From: Glaciimonas sp.
Lineage (GTDB): Bacteria > Pseudomonadota > Gammaproteobacteria > Burkholderiales > Burkholderiaceae_D
Assembly (NCBI GenBank): GCA_012927585.1
Contig: JABBOY010000027.1
Coordinates: forward strand, 29,670-93,669
DNA: 64,000 bases
Reading direction: 5' to 3'
Positions 9,183 to 18,291 of this stretch are shown piece after piece. Under the pieces are notes generated by a model, which had not been told where the DNA came from, searched no databases, and saw only the letters and a list, made by a program, of their open reading frames with translations. The translations under genes were made by a program, and so were the position numbers. Every line of letters begins with the position of its first letter. Position 1 is the stretch's first letter.

Positions 9183-10379
9183 ATGGATTTGAACTACACC
9201 GCGCAAGATATGGCGTTTCGCCAACAAGTGCGCGTTTATCTGGAAGCAAACCTGCCGCAAGATTTGCAATCAAAGGTACTGAATCATCTGCGCCTGTCCA
9301 AAGAGGATTACGTCAGGTGGCACAAGACGCTGGCAAAACAGGGCTGGGTCGCGCCGGCCTGGCCGCTCGAATATGGCGGCACCGGCTGGAATGCCGTGCA
9401 GCGCCATATCTGGGAGGAAGAGTGCGGTCGCGCCGGCACGCCCACTATCCTGCCGTTCGGCGTGAATATGGTGGCGCCGGTGATCATGGCCTTCGGCAAT
9501 GAGGCGCAAAAACGCTATTACCTGCCGCGCATCCTGAATTGCGATGACTGGTGGTGCCAGGGATATTCCGAACCGGGTTCGGGTTCCGATTTGGCTTCGC
9601 TGAAGACCCGCGCTGAACGCGTTGGCGATCACTATATCGTCAATGGCCAGAAAACCTGGACCACGCTCGGGCAGCATGCCGACATGATGTTTTGCCTGGT
9701 GCGCACCGATGCCAGCGGACGCAAGCAGGAAGGTATTTCCTTTTTGCTGATTGACATGCACACGCCAGGCATCACGGTGCGCCCGATCATTACGTTGGAC
9801 GAAGAGCACGAAGTCAACGAAGTGTTCCTCGATAACGTCAAGGTGCCGCTTGAAAACCGGATCGGCGAAGAGAACAAGGGCTGGACGTATGCCAAATATC
9901 TGCTTGGACACGAACGTACCGGCATCGCCGCAGTCGGCCGCTCCAAACGCGAATTGCTCTTCCTCAAGCGGATTGCGCTAGAGCAGCATAAAAACGGCAA
10001 GCCACTGCTGGATGATCCGGTATTTGCCAACAAGGTGGCGACGCTGGAAATCGAATTGATGGCGCTGGAAGTGACGGTGCTGCGCGTGGTGTCGCAGGAG
10101 GGCAGCAAGCGCGGCCCGGGCCCGGAAGCATCCCTGCTCAAGGTCAAGGGAACCGAAGTGCAGCAAATGCTGACGGAACTGATGCTGGAAGCGGTCGGCC
10201 CGTATGGCATGCCGTTCGACCCGGCATTCCTGGAAGGGCAGCATGCGCACAGCGTGGCGCAAGACGACGATGCCGCGCCGCTGGCGGCGTATTACTTTAA
10301 CTTCCGCAAAACTTCGATTTACGGCGGCTCGAATGAAATCCAGAAAAACATCATTACCCAGATGATTTTAGGGCTGTAA
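9183..10379 (+). CDS. Acyl-CoA dehydrogenase, large-subunit (PimC-like) type
   Basis: The 398-aa FAD enzyme introduces a 2,3 double bond into an acyl-CoA. Visible motifs are WCQGYSEPGSGSDLA (FAD/substrate contact), VNGQKTWTTLGQHADMMF, LGHERTGIAAVGRSKREL and near the end FRKTSIYGGSNEIQKNII, the adenine-binding tail. The tail has Gly where medium-chain enzymes carry the catalytic Glu (YEGT), as in many alternative ACADs. GGGGAG precedes the ATG at 9183. A second ACAD follows at 66 bp, a pairing seen for heteromeric PimC/PimD-like enzymes. The true substrate is unknown. Confidence 0.88.
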   Translation: MDLNYTAQDMAFRQQVRVYLEANLPQDLQSKVLNHLRLSKEDYVRWHKTLAKQGWVAPAWPLEYGGTGWNAVQRHIWEEECGRAGTPTILPFGVNMVAPVIMAFGNEAQKRYYLPRILNCDDWWCQGYSEPGSGSDLASLKTRAERVGDHYIVNGQKTWTTLGQHADMMFCLVRTDASGRKQEGISFLLIDMHTPGITVRPIITLDEEHEVNEVFLDNVKVPLENRIGEENKGWTYAKYLLGHERTGIAAVGRSKRELLFLKRIALEQHKNGKPLLDDPVFANKVATLEIELMALEVTVLRVVSQEGSKRGPGPEASLLKVKGTEVQQMLTELMLEAVGPYGMPFDPAFLEGQHAHSVAQDDDAAPLAAYYFNFRKTSIYGGSNEIQKNIITQMILGL

Positions 10380-10445
10380 AACGATCAAAAAAGATCTGTG
10401 CCACGCGCGCATCGCGATGCGCGCAAAAACTCCAAGGAGACCAGA

Positions 10446-11594
10446 ATGGATTTCAGTTTTACACAGGAACAACAGCAATTTTCAGACGCCGTGCGGCGCT
10501 GGGTGGAGAAGGATTACACCTTTGCGCAACGCAAAGCCATCGTCAATTCCGAGTCGGGCATATCCAGCACTGCCTGGAGCGCCATGACGGAGCTCGGTCT
10601 GACTGCATTGCCGATCCCGGAAGCGCAAGGCGGCTTTAACGGCAGCGCCATCGACATGTTGGTGGTGATGCAGGAACTAGGGCGCGGTCTGGTTATTGAA
10701 CCGTATCTGGCCACCGTGCTGGGTGCGGAATTTTTGAAACGCGCCGGCGGTCATGACGGCTTGCTGCAACAGGTCGCCGCTGGCGAGCTGAAGCTGGCTT
10801 GTGCGCTGGGCGAAAAGCAATCGCGTCACGACCAGTCTGACATCAGGGCTAATGCCCATGCGCAGGGCGATGGTTTTGTGCTCAACGGCGTCAAGACGGT
10901 GGTGCTGCACGGTGCGCAGGCCGGCGTAGTAATCGTCTCGGCACGCAGCAATGGCGCACAGAACGATACCGACGGCGTCTCGCTGTTTGTGGTGCCGACT
11001 GACACGGCCGGCGTGACACGCACCGATTACCGCACCATCGACTGCCAGCGCGCGGCCGACATTACGTTCAACGACGTAACGTTGCCTGCTTCGGCTTTGT
11101 TGGGCAAACTTGGCGCGGGCTGGGATTTGCTGGATGCAGTGGCCGATTACGGCGCTGCTTTATTGTGCGCCGAAGCCATCGGCGCGTTGGACGCCATCAA
11201 CGCTGCGACGCTGGAATATGTCAAAACCCGCCAGCAGTTCGGCGTCCCGATCGGCAAGTTCCAGTCTCTGCAGCACCGGATGGCGGAGATGTTCATGCAA
11301 CTGGAACAAGCCCGTTCGATGGCGATGTTGGCGGCGGTAAAGGTTGCTTCTGCCGATGCCGAGGAGCGCCGTCGCACGGTTTCGGCCGCCAAGGCGCGGG
11401 TTGGGCAGGCGCTGAAGTTCATCGGCCAGCAAGCGATACAGCTACATGGCGGCATGGGCGTTACCAACGAACTGCCGGTGGCCCATTACTTCAAGCGGTT
11501 GACGCTGATCGAGCTGACTTTGGGCGATACCGATCACCATCTGGCGCGTTTCATTGCGCAACCGGGATTCAAGGCGATAACTGAGGCCAGTTGA
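10446..11594 (+). CDS. Acyl-CoA dehydrogenase, small-subunit (PimD-like) type
   Basis: This 382-aa ACAD-fold protein has a divergent mid-region (CALGEKQSRHDQSDIRANA instead of the usual EPxxGSD loop) but a conserved C-terminal domain: YVKTRQQFGVPIGKFQSLQH and QLHGGMGVTNELPVAHYFKR. AAGGAGA at 10433-10439 fixes the start at 10446 rather than an upstream in-frame start. Together with the previous gene it probably forms a heteromeric dehydrogenase; which subunit carries the base cannot be settled by eye. Confidence 0.86.
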   Translation: MDFSFTQEQQQFSDAVRRWVEKDYTFAQRKAIVNSESGISSTAWSAMTELGLTALPIPEAQGGFNGSAIDMLVVMQELGRGLVIEPYLATVLGAEFLKRAGGHDGLLQQVAAGELKLACALGEKQSRHDQSDIRANAHAQGDGFVLNGVKTVVLHGAQAGVVIVSARSNGAQNDTDGVSLFVVPTDTAGVTRTDYRTIDCQRAADITFNDVTLPASALLGKLGAGWDLLDAVADYGAALLCAEAIGALDAINAATLEYVKTRQQFGVPIGKFQSLQHRMAEMFMQLEQARSMAMLAAVKVASADAEERRRTVSAAKARVGQALKFIGQQAIQLHGGMGVTNELPVAHYFKRLTLIELTLGDTDHHLARFIAQPGFKAITEAS

Positions 11595-11628
11595 TTTTTT
11601 CAGAAAAATTATGGCGTGTAGAAAATAT

Positions 11629-11707
11629 GGAGTATAAGTAAAAATAATGGCACTGCCGCATATATTATATGCGGCAGTTAAAAATACACGGATCCAGTAT
11701 TGTATTA
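11629..11707 (+). repeat. AT-rich intergenic repeat, copy C
   Basis: GGAGTAT (11629-11635), a perfect dyad ACTGCCGCATATA/TATATGCGGCAGT around 11651-11677, then TTAAAAATACA and CCAGTATTGTATTATT. The dyad is the best-preserved of the family and could terminate the acyl-CoA dehydrogenase transcript. Confidence 0.65.
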
Positions 11708-11743
11708 TTTAGATATAGGATATACGCAAAATACGGCTGTTTA

Positions 11744-11799
11744 AGTAGTGCAGGCCTCCGTGCCTGCGCCGGGCCGCAGGCACGGAGGCCTGCACTACT
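11744..11799. repeat. 56-bp palindrome, GTAGTGCAGG family, overlapping the fumC stop
   Basis: The left arm AGTAGTGCAGGCCTCCGTGC pairs with its reverse complement ending CACTACT; the centre is CTGCGCCGGGCCGCAG. The right end includes the fumC stop codon (11795-11797). Same family as 7453-7500. Confidence 0.8.
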
Positions 11800-13189
11800 G
11801 GGTATTGCGCGTCATCTGCGCCGGTTGCACCCAGCGGTCGAAATCTTCTTCCGTCACATGGCCCAAAGCCAGTGCTGCCTGTTTCAAGGTGCTGCCGTCC
11901 TGATGCGCTTTCTTTGCTATCTGGGCGGCGCGGTCGTAGCCGATATGGGGCGCCAGGGCAGTTACCAGCATCAGTGAGCGCTCCATCAGTTCCGCGATAC
12001 GCACTCGGTTGGCTTCAATACCGCACACGCAGTAGCGCTCAAAACTGCTGATGCCGTCGCTTAACAGGCGCAAGCTTTGCAATAAGTTGTGGATAATCAG
12101 CGGCTTGAAAACATTCAGTTCGAAATTGCCGGAAGCGCCGCCGAAACTAATCGCAACATCATTGCCGAACACTTGGCAGCACAGCATGGTTAGCGCTTCA
12201 CATTGGGTCGGGTTGACCTTGCCCGGCATGATCGAGCTGCCGGGTTCGTTTTCAGGGATGCTGATTTCACCCAGACCCGAGCGCGGCCCGGAAGCCAGCC
12301 AGCGGATATCGTTGGCGATTTTCATTAGTGCCACGGCTAGCGTCTTGAGCGCGCCGTGGGTGGAAACCAGCGGGTCGTGGCTTGCCAGAGCAGCGAATTT
12401 GTTGGGTGCCGAGGTGAATGGCAAGCCGGTGCTTTGCGCCAGTTTCTCCGTCACCCGCCGGCCGAATTCGGGGTGCGTATTGAGTCCGGTGCCGACCGCT
12501 GTGCCGCCAACAGCCAGCGCATACAATGCCGGCAGGGTCGCGGTGATGCAGGATTCGGCATGTTCCAATTGGCTGCCATAAGCGGAAAACTCCTGGCCTA
12601 GCGTCAATGGCGTTGCATCCTGCAGGTGGGTGCGGCCGATCTTGACGATGTCATCGAATGCCAGCGATTTTTCGATCAGCGTCATGCGTAATTTCTGGAT
12701 CGCCGGCAGCAGCGTTTTTACAATCCCGATGGCGGCCGAGACGTGCATTGCGGTCGGAAAAATATCGTTCGAAGACTGACCACAATTGACTTCGTCATTC
12801 GGATGTACCAACCGTGCTTCGCCGCGGGTTCCACCCATTAGTTCTGAGGCGGCATTGGCCAGCACTTCATTCATGTTCATGTTGGTTTGGGTGCCGGACC
12901 CGGTCTGCCAGATCGCCAGTGGAAACTCAGCCTGATGCTGGCCGTTACTGATGGCTGCTGCCGCTTTGACGATGGCATCGGCCTTGGCCGCCGGCAGTAA
13001 GTTCAGATCCCGATTGACGTCGGCGCAAGCGCCTTTGATGGTCGCTAGCGCATTGATCAATGCATCCGGCATGCGCTCGCTGGAAATGGCGAAGTGCTCA
13101 AGCGCACGCTGTGTCTGTGCTCCCCAAAGTCGATTGGCAGGTACTTCTATGGTGCCGAAGGTGTCGCGTTCGGTGCGGTTCTGCTTCAT
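11795..13189 (-). CDS. fumC: Fumarate hydratase, class II
   Basis: This iron-free fumarase of the TCA cycle converts fumarate and malate. The 464-aa length is standard. Signatures are [54 protein letters not shown] and the superfamily loop [15 protein letters not shown] near residue 314. The start at 13189 (MKQNRTERD) is supported by GGAGG seven bases upstream; a TTG four codons earlier would remove that site. The stop codon sits inside the arm of a palindromic repeat. Confidence 0.97.
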   Translation of the reverse strand: MKQNRTERDTFGTIEVPANRLWGAQTQRALEHFAISSERMPDALINALATIKGACADVNRDLNLLPAAKADAIVKAAAAISNGQHQAEFPLAIWQTGSGTQTNMNMNEVLANAASELMGGTRGEARLVHPNDEVNCGQSSNDIFPTAMHVSAAIGIVKTLLPAIQKLRMTLIEKSLAFDDIVKIGRTHLQDATPLTLGQEFSAYGSQLEHAESCITATLPALYALAVGGTAVGTGLNTHPEFGRRVTEKLAQSTGLPFTSAPNKFAALASHDPLVSTHGALKTLAVALMKIANDIRWLASGPRSGLGEISIPENEPGSSIMPGKVNPTQCEALTMLCCQVFGNDVAISFGGASGNFELNVFKPLIIHNLLQSLRLLSDGISSFERYCVCGIEANRVRIAELMERSLMLVTALAPHIGYDRAAQIAKKAHQDGSTLKQAALALGHVTEEDFDRWVQPAQMTRNTQ

Positions 13190-13327
13190 GCTGCCCTCCA
13201 ATGTGTTAGCAAACAGGTTAGCAAGCGGGTTAGCGATAAACGCAACCTGATTTTGTGTCTTTTTGCTGATCCGTTAGATGCCATAGCGATCAGGAAGTTC
13301 GAGTTCTTAGCTCCCTTCAACTTCCTT

Positions 13328-13783
13328 TCAACTCCCTTGTGCGGCTTCCAATAAATCACGCAGATTGCAATCACGCTGCCAGGCACGGTGTTCGGTGCTG
13401 CTTTGCGCCTCCGTAAGCAAAACAACATCGCTTTTCTCCAGTTGCGCCTGTATCAAGCGGTCGGCCAGACGCATGTCCGGCAATATGGTGCCGAAAAAAG
13501 CGACCGTATCTCCATGCTGAATTAATAAGGTGGGGAAATTGTCGATGTCGAGATCACCGACAACATCAGACTGATCCTCGATATCGATCCAGACCAGCTG
13601 CTTGTCAGGGTGGCGCCTGGCCAGTTCTTCGAAATTACTCCGAAAATCATTGCAAGTGCCGCACCAGGCGGCGCAAAGGCAGGCAATGAGCCAGCGGCCG
13701 TCATTCAGCGCAGCAGAAACTTGGCTGCGATTGTCGTTTTCGAGAGTCAGACTGAGCATAAGCGTGGGTGCTGCCGTAGGCAT
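13328..13783 (-). CDS. Thioredoxin-family protein
   Basis: The 151-aa protein has an N-terminal thioredoxin fold with the active site AAWCGTCNDF (CxxC) around residues 38-46, preceded by a beta strand (RWLIACLCA). The cis-proline region is DIDNFPTLLIQHG. The C-terminal 40 residues are an extra helical tail. No signal peptide is seen, so it is predicted cytoplasmic, acting as a thiol reductant or chaperone. The start could be 13783 or an in-frame ATG at 13759; neither has a strong ribosome site. Confidence 0.8.
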   Translation of the reverse strand: MPTAAPTLMLSLTLENDNRSQVSAALNDGRWLIACLCAAWCGTCNDFRSNFEELARRHPDKQLVWIDIEDQSDVVGDLDIDNFPTLLIQHGDTVAFFGTILPDMRLADRLIQAQLEKSDVVLLTEAQSSTEHRAWQRDCNLRDLLEAAQGS

Positions 13784-14009
13784 GAGGTTATACGTGAAAC
13801 GTTGATAGTTTGATACTTATCAAATTTAATTTTTGCAACTTAATTATATTGAACTTTATCGCCGGCCCCAAAATTTACGCAGCAAGAAACAAGCGGCTCG
13901 CGATGGTAGTCGGGGATTACAGGTGGCGCTTAATATTTTAATTGCATCTCAAATAAATTATCACAGCGCATCAATCTTGAACAGTTTGCTAAATTTAATT
14001 GGATATTCC

Positions 14010-15146
14010 ATGCGCACATTCTCAAAAGCATCATTCAAAAAAATGAGCTTGCTGGCATTAGTGCCATGGCTTGCTGCATGCACTACAGTTTATCCGGGCC
14101 TACAGAATGCATCCAAATCCAATTCGGAAGAAAATCCAACCGGAACTGCGCCCGTTATCAAAATCATTACTGCTACATTGCTAAAATCCGAGCAAGAGCA
14201 ATACGACCGACAATCCAGTCAAAATATTAGCCAGTTACAGATTGCGGACTCGACGCCAAGGCCTTACATCATTGGCGCCAGCGATATTTTATCTATTGTC
14301 GTCTGGGACCATCCTGAACTGGCCAGCGCGGTCATGTTGGGAAAAGCACCGGCGGGCTTAGATGGAATCAATGACGCGCTAAAGCCGTTGCCTGCCGGTT
14401 TTGTTGTAGATCATGACGGCATGGTGCAGTTCCCTTACACCGGCAGCCTCAAGCTAGCCGGTTTGACAGAGGAGCAGGCCCGCAGCCTGCTGGATTCCAA
14501 GCTTGCTCGCTATATCAAAGATCCAAAAATTACATTAAGCGTGCAAGCTTATCGTAGCAAGCGCATTTATATTGATGGTGAAGTCAAAACTCCTGGCTTG
14601 CAAGCGATCAACGATGTCCCCATGACACTGGTTGAAGCGCTAAATCGTGCAGGTGGCTTACTGCCAACTGCAGACCAAAGTCGAATTGTTATCAGTCGCA
14701 CCGAAATAAACTATCCCATTAATCTCCTGCAACTGGTCCAAAAAGGCGTCAACCCGGCCAGCATCATGCTCGTAAATGGCGATGTTGTTCGTGTGCTGTC
14801 ACGGGATGAAAGCAAGGTTTTTGTGTCTGGTGAAGTTATCGTGCCGAGGTCGCTCACCATGCACAATGGCCGCCTGACGCTTAATGAAGCATTGGGTGAG
14901 TCGGGCGGCATCAATCCGATCACGGGCGATGGACGACAAGTTTATGTAGTGCGCAAATCTTCCAAAGAGCCGATTGTGTACAAGTTGGATGCGAGTGTGC
15001 CCGGAGCAATGGCAATGGCTGAGGGTTTCGAGCTGCATCCCAAGGATGTCATCTACGTAGCTGCCTCGCCGCTTGCCAACTGGAATCGTTCAATCAGCTT
15101 GCTTTTACCAGGAGCGTTGTCTTCCGCTGTTGGGGTTCCAAGGTGA
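14010..15146 (+). CDS. Polysaccharide export outer-membrane lipoprotein (Wza/EpsA-like)
   Basis: The 378-aa product starts with a lipoprotein signal: LALVPWLAAC puts the lipid-bearing Cys at residue 24. It then shows the export domain (YIIGASDILSIVVWDHPEL ... VDHDGMVQFPYTGSLKLAGLTEEQAR) and two SLBB-type segments (RIYIDGEVKTPGLQ, KVFVSGEVIVPRSL). Members of this family form the outer-membrane pore for capsular or exopolysaccharide. The ATG at 14010 is chosen because it gives the intact signal; an upstream in-frame start at 13833 would bury it. The downstream phosphatase overlaps by 4 bp, starting the polysaccharide operon. Confidence 0.92.
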   Translation: MRTFSKASFKKMSLLALVPWLAACTTVYPGLQNASKSNSEENPTGTAPVIKIITATLLKSEQEQYDRQSSQNISQLQIADSTPRPYIIGASDILSIVVWDHPELASAVMLGKAPAGLDGINDALKPLPAGFVVDHDGMVQFPYTGSLKLAGLTEEQARSLLDSKLARYIKDPKITLSVQAYRSKRIYIDGEVKTPGLQAINDVPMTLVEALNRAGGLLPTADQSRIVISRTEINYPINLLQLVQKGVNPASIMLVNGDVVRVLSRDESKVFVSGEVIVPRSLTMHNGRLTLNEALGESGGINPITGDGRQVYVVRKSSKEPIVYKLDASVPGAMAMAEGFELHPKDVIYVAASPLANWNRSISLLLPGALSSAVGVPR

Positions 15147-15625
15147 TTAACAATATCCTGTTCATTTGCGTCGGCAACATCTGTCGCAGCCCAATGGCGG
15201 AAGGATTGTTTAAGCAGGCGCTACCTGAAAAACAAGTCTTTTCAGCCGGGATCAACGCACCGATAGGGCAGCCTGCCGATCCTTTGTCAGTGCAGTTAAT
15301 GGCAGAGCGGGGTATTGATATCAGCGAGCATCGAGCACGTAAGCTGGCCTCCTGGATGGTGTATGAGGCCGATGTAATCGTGACTATGGATCGATGTCAA
15401 ATGGATTTTCTTGAAATTACCTATCCAAGATTTAAAAACAAGGTTTGCCGACTAGGCGAGCTAGGCAATTACGATGTTCCAGATCCGTACTTGCAAGGTT
15501 TGACTGCGTTTAGGCAGACATGCAGTCTGATTGATAAAGGTGTAGGTGAACTAATAACCCGCATTGGTCACACTGGCAAAGAAAGCAGTCGGAATGATGT
15601 GGCGATCATTCGCGATTTATCCTAA
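15143..15625 (+). CDS. Low-molecular-weight protein-tyrosine phosphatase (Wzb-like)
   Basis: The 160-aa enzyme carries the LMW-PTP signature FICVGNICRSPMAEG, where CVGNICR is the CX5R catalytic loop, and the acid loop VPDPYLQG with its Asp-Pro. It should dephosphorylate the tyrosine kinase encoded next, and cycling of that kinase controls polymer length and export. Its GTG start overlaps the export-protein stop (GTGA), so translation is coupled. Confidence 0.93.
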   Translation: MINNILFICVGNICRSPMAEGLFKQALPEKQVFSAGINAPIGQPADPLSVQLMAERGIDISEHRARKLASWMVYEADVIVTMDRCQMDFLEITYPRFKNKVCRLGELGNYDVPDPYLQGLTAFRQTCSLIDKGVGELITRIGHTGKESSRNDVAIIRDLS

Positions 15626-15809
15626 GTCTTTCCTCTAAGACGAGAGGCAAGGCGGGAATGCGAAAAATAGTTGTGGTGTTCAGGGAACACGCTAACTGTA
15701 CGACACACGGCTAAAACATAGTGGCTTTTGTGTGCTCGGCAAGAGTAGCGGTTATATATTTAGTTTGGCGTCATTTTTATGTACGCCCTTAATTATTCAA
15801 ATAATCATC

Positions 15810-18098
15810 ATGATGAATCAACTTACTTCGCAGCCAACCCTGATTCCTGTTCACCAGTCAGTTCCTAACAATATACAAGATGATGATGACGAAGTCGGAA
15901 TCGGAACCTACCTGAATATTCTCTTTGACCATCGCTGGCTGATTGTCAAAATTACCCTGGCATTCGCACTGATAGGCATAGCCTACGCGTACCTAGCCAA
16001 GCCGCTCTACGAAGCAAATTTGCTGATCCACGTGGAAGAAGAGCGTCGCAACGAGTCGAAAAATATAATGGGTGAAATGGCTGCATTGGTCGATGTAAAA
16101 ACGGCAGCGACGTCTGAAATGGAACTTCTTCACTCACGCTTAGTGGTTTCCCGTGCAGTTGATAATTTGCGGCTTTACATTAATGCGCATCCAAAATATT
16201 TTCCGTTAATTGGCGCATTTTTTGCCAGTCAAAATAAACAGCTTTCCAGTCCTGGAATATTTGATTACGGCGGATATGTTTGGGGCTCTGAGAAAATTGA
16301 TGTTCCTATCTTTAATGTGCCGGATTCCATGCTGAACCGTGATTTCGTAATTACTGCCGAAAACAATGGTCAATTTCGGCTAACTGAAAGCGAGCAAAAA
16401 ACTGAGTGGAAAGGCACGGTAGGAACGACGCTCAATATAGAAACTGAAATGGGCAAGATAGAGTTACGAGTCGCGCAACTCGCTGCCAAACCTGGCGCGC
16501 AATTCTTGCTGAGCCGCACTTCCAGACTGACTACGATTGAGAATGTGCAAAAGGCTATGACGATCGCGGAACAGGGGAAGACATCAGGAATAGTTAAGGT
16601 AACACTTCAAGGCAGCGACCCCAAAATTGTCAGCCTCACTCTCAACGAGATTGGCCGGGAGTACATGCGTCAGAATCTCGCGCGCAAAACGGAAGAGGCA
16701 GAAAAATCGCAAAGTTTTCTGAGTAAGCAGTTGCCTGAACTCAAACAGCAACTGCAAGAAGCAGAAGCAAAATATAACCAGTTCCGTAACGCCCACGGCA
16801 CCATTGATTTGAATGAAGAAGCCAAACTAAGTTTGCAACAATCTGCCGCAGCAAAAACCAGATGGTTGGATCTTCAGCAAAGAAAAGCAGAATTGTTGAC
16901 TCGATTTACGGAAGAACATCCAATCGTAGTGGGAATCAACAGGCAGATCAGAGACATAAATGATGAAATCAAGTCTGTTGCCAGTCACATCAAACAACTT
17001 CCCATGTTGGAACAGGAAGTGCTGAGCCTTAACCGCGACATCAAGGTCAATACCGACTTGTACACCGCATTGTTAAATACCTCGCAGCAATTACGCCTCA
17101 TTACTGTTGGTGCTGTGAGCAATGTGCGGTTGGTAGATGCTCCGATGACACCGGAAAAACCGATAAGTCCTAATCGCCCCATGATAATTGCTCTGGCTGT
17201 GTTGATCGGGTTATTTCTTGGCGTGATCAGTGCGTTTATCAAGAAAGCGTTACGTGGTGCAATCGATGACCCGCAGGAGATCGAAAAAATGCTTGGCATT
17301 CCGGTTTATGCATCTATTCCGCACAGCAAGATGCAAAAAGAATTACTCGAAGAAAGCACGGGTAAGACCAATAAGTTGCCATTGCTGGCGAGAGTTTCGT
17401 CAACCGATATTGCAATTGAAGGTTTGCGAAACTTTCGCGCCGCCGTACAATTTTCTCTGTCACGTTCAAAGAACAATATCGTACTGATTGCAGGCCCGAC
17501 TTCGGGCATGGGGAAGACATTTGTATCAGTCAATCTTGCCGCAATCATGGCTGCGAGCGGCAAGAAGGTGCTGCTAATTGATGCGGATTTTCGCAATGGA
17601 CATCTGCATCGGTATTTCGATCTGGGTCGGCAAAATGGTCTTGCGGATTATATTTCAGGAACAAATCGTCTGGACAGCATCATCCACCGCGATGTGATCG
17701 AGAATATGGATTTTATTTCCACTGGCAATTTGCCGGCTAATCCATCCGAGTTGTTGTTGCATCCAACTTTCGGTAGCCTGCTTCAATCGTTGTCATCCAT
17801 GTACGACCTGGTTTTAATTGATGGGACGCCAATTCTCCCGGTCGCGGATACCTTGATCATTGGCGTGCATGCCAATTCGATTTATCTCATCACTCGTGCC
17901 GGCATCACTACGCAGGGTGAGATATTGGAGTCTGTAAAGCGCTTGAATCAAGCAGGGCTGACACCGAAAGGCGTCGTATTTAATGATATGGCAGTGAAGT
18001 CCGGTCGATACGGTTACGGATATACGTATGGTAAATATCGACACACCCAATACCTGTTAGGGGAGCCTCCGCAAATTGAGGCTTCGAAACAGGCTTGA
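15810..18098 (+). CDS. Polysaccharide copolymerase / BY-type tyrosine autokinase (Wzc-like)
   Basis: The 762-aa inner-membrane protein joins a Wzz chain-length domain (first membrane segment about residues 45-70, LIVKITLAFALIGIAYAYLA; second about 450-475) with a long coiled periplasmic region and a cytoplasmic kinase. The kinase shows Walker A GPTSGMGKT near 562, Walker A' LLIDADFRNG near 590 and Walker B LVLIDGTP near 668. The C-terminus is a tyrosine cluster (YGYGYTYGKYRHTQY), the phosphorylation target. MMNQL at 15810/15813 is the likely start; an in-frame GTG at 15732 adds an odd hydrophobic leader. Confidence 0.92.
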   Translation: MMNQLTSQPTLIPVHQSVPNNIQDDDDEVGIGTYLNILFDHRWLIVKITLAFALIGIAYAYLAKPLYEANLLIHVEEERRNESKNIMGEMAALVDVKTAATSEMELLHSRLVVSRAVDNLRLYINAHPKYFPLIGAFFASQNKQLSSPGIFDYGGYVWGSEKIDVPIFNVPDSMLNRDFVITAENNGQFRLTESEQKTEWKGTVGTTLNIETEMGKIELRVAQLAAKPGAQFLLSRTSRLTTIENVQKAMTIAEQGKTSGIVKVTLQGSDPKIVSLTLNEIGREYMRQNLARKTEEAEKSQSFLSKQLPELKQQLQEAEAKYNQFRNAHGTIDLNEEAKLSLQQSAAAKTRWLDLQQRKAELLTRFTEEHPIVVGINRQIRDINDEIKSVASHIKQLPMLEQEVLSLNRDIKVNTDLYTALLNTSQQLRLITVGAVSNVRLVDAPMTPEKPISPNRPMIIALAVLIGLFLGVISAFIKKALRGAIDDPQEIEKMLGIPVYASIPHSKMQKELLEESTGKTNKLPLLARVSSTDIAIEGLRNFRAAVQFSLSRSKNNIVLIAGPTSGMGKTFVSVNLAAIMAASGKKVLLIDADFRNGHLHRYFDLGRQNGLADYISGTNRLDSIIHRDVIENMDFISTGNLPANPSELLLHPTFGSLLQSLSSMYDLVLIDGTPILPVADTLIIGVHANSIYLITRAGITTQGEILESVKRLNQAGLTPKGVVFNDMAVKSGRYGYGYTYGKYRHTQYLLGEPPQIEASKQA

Positions 18099-18291
18099 TG
18101 TCCCTCTCCCATCACTGAAGTAGCTTCCATTCGTATTTTTCTATGCTGGGAAGAGGGCTATCTGCGAAAGTTACATTTTTTAAAAATTATTAGCGCAATG
18201 CCGATTTTCGATACGTCAGGCGAGTAGTGGCAGGCACCCTGATGCAGTGTTTCACCAAAAAAATATTGCAGGATTTGAGGAGATCGCTGGT

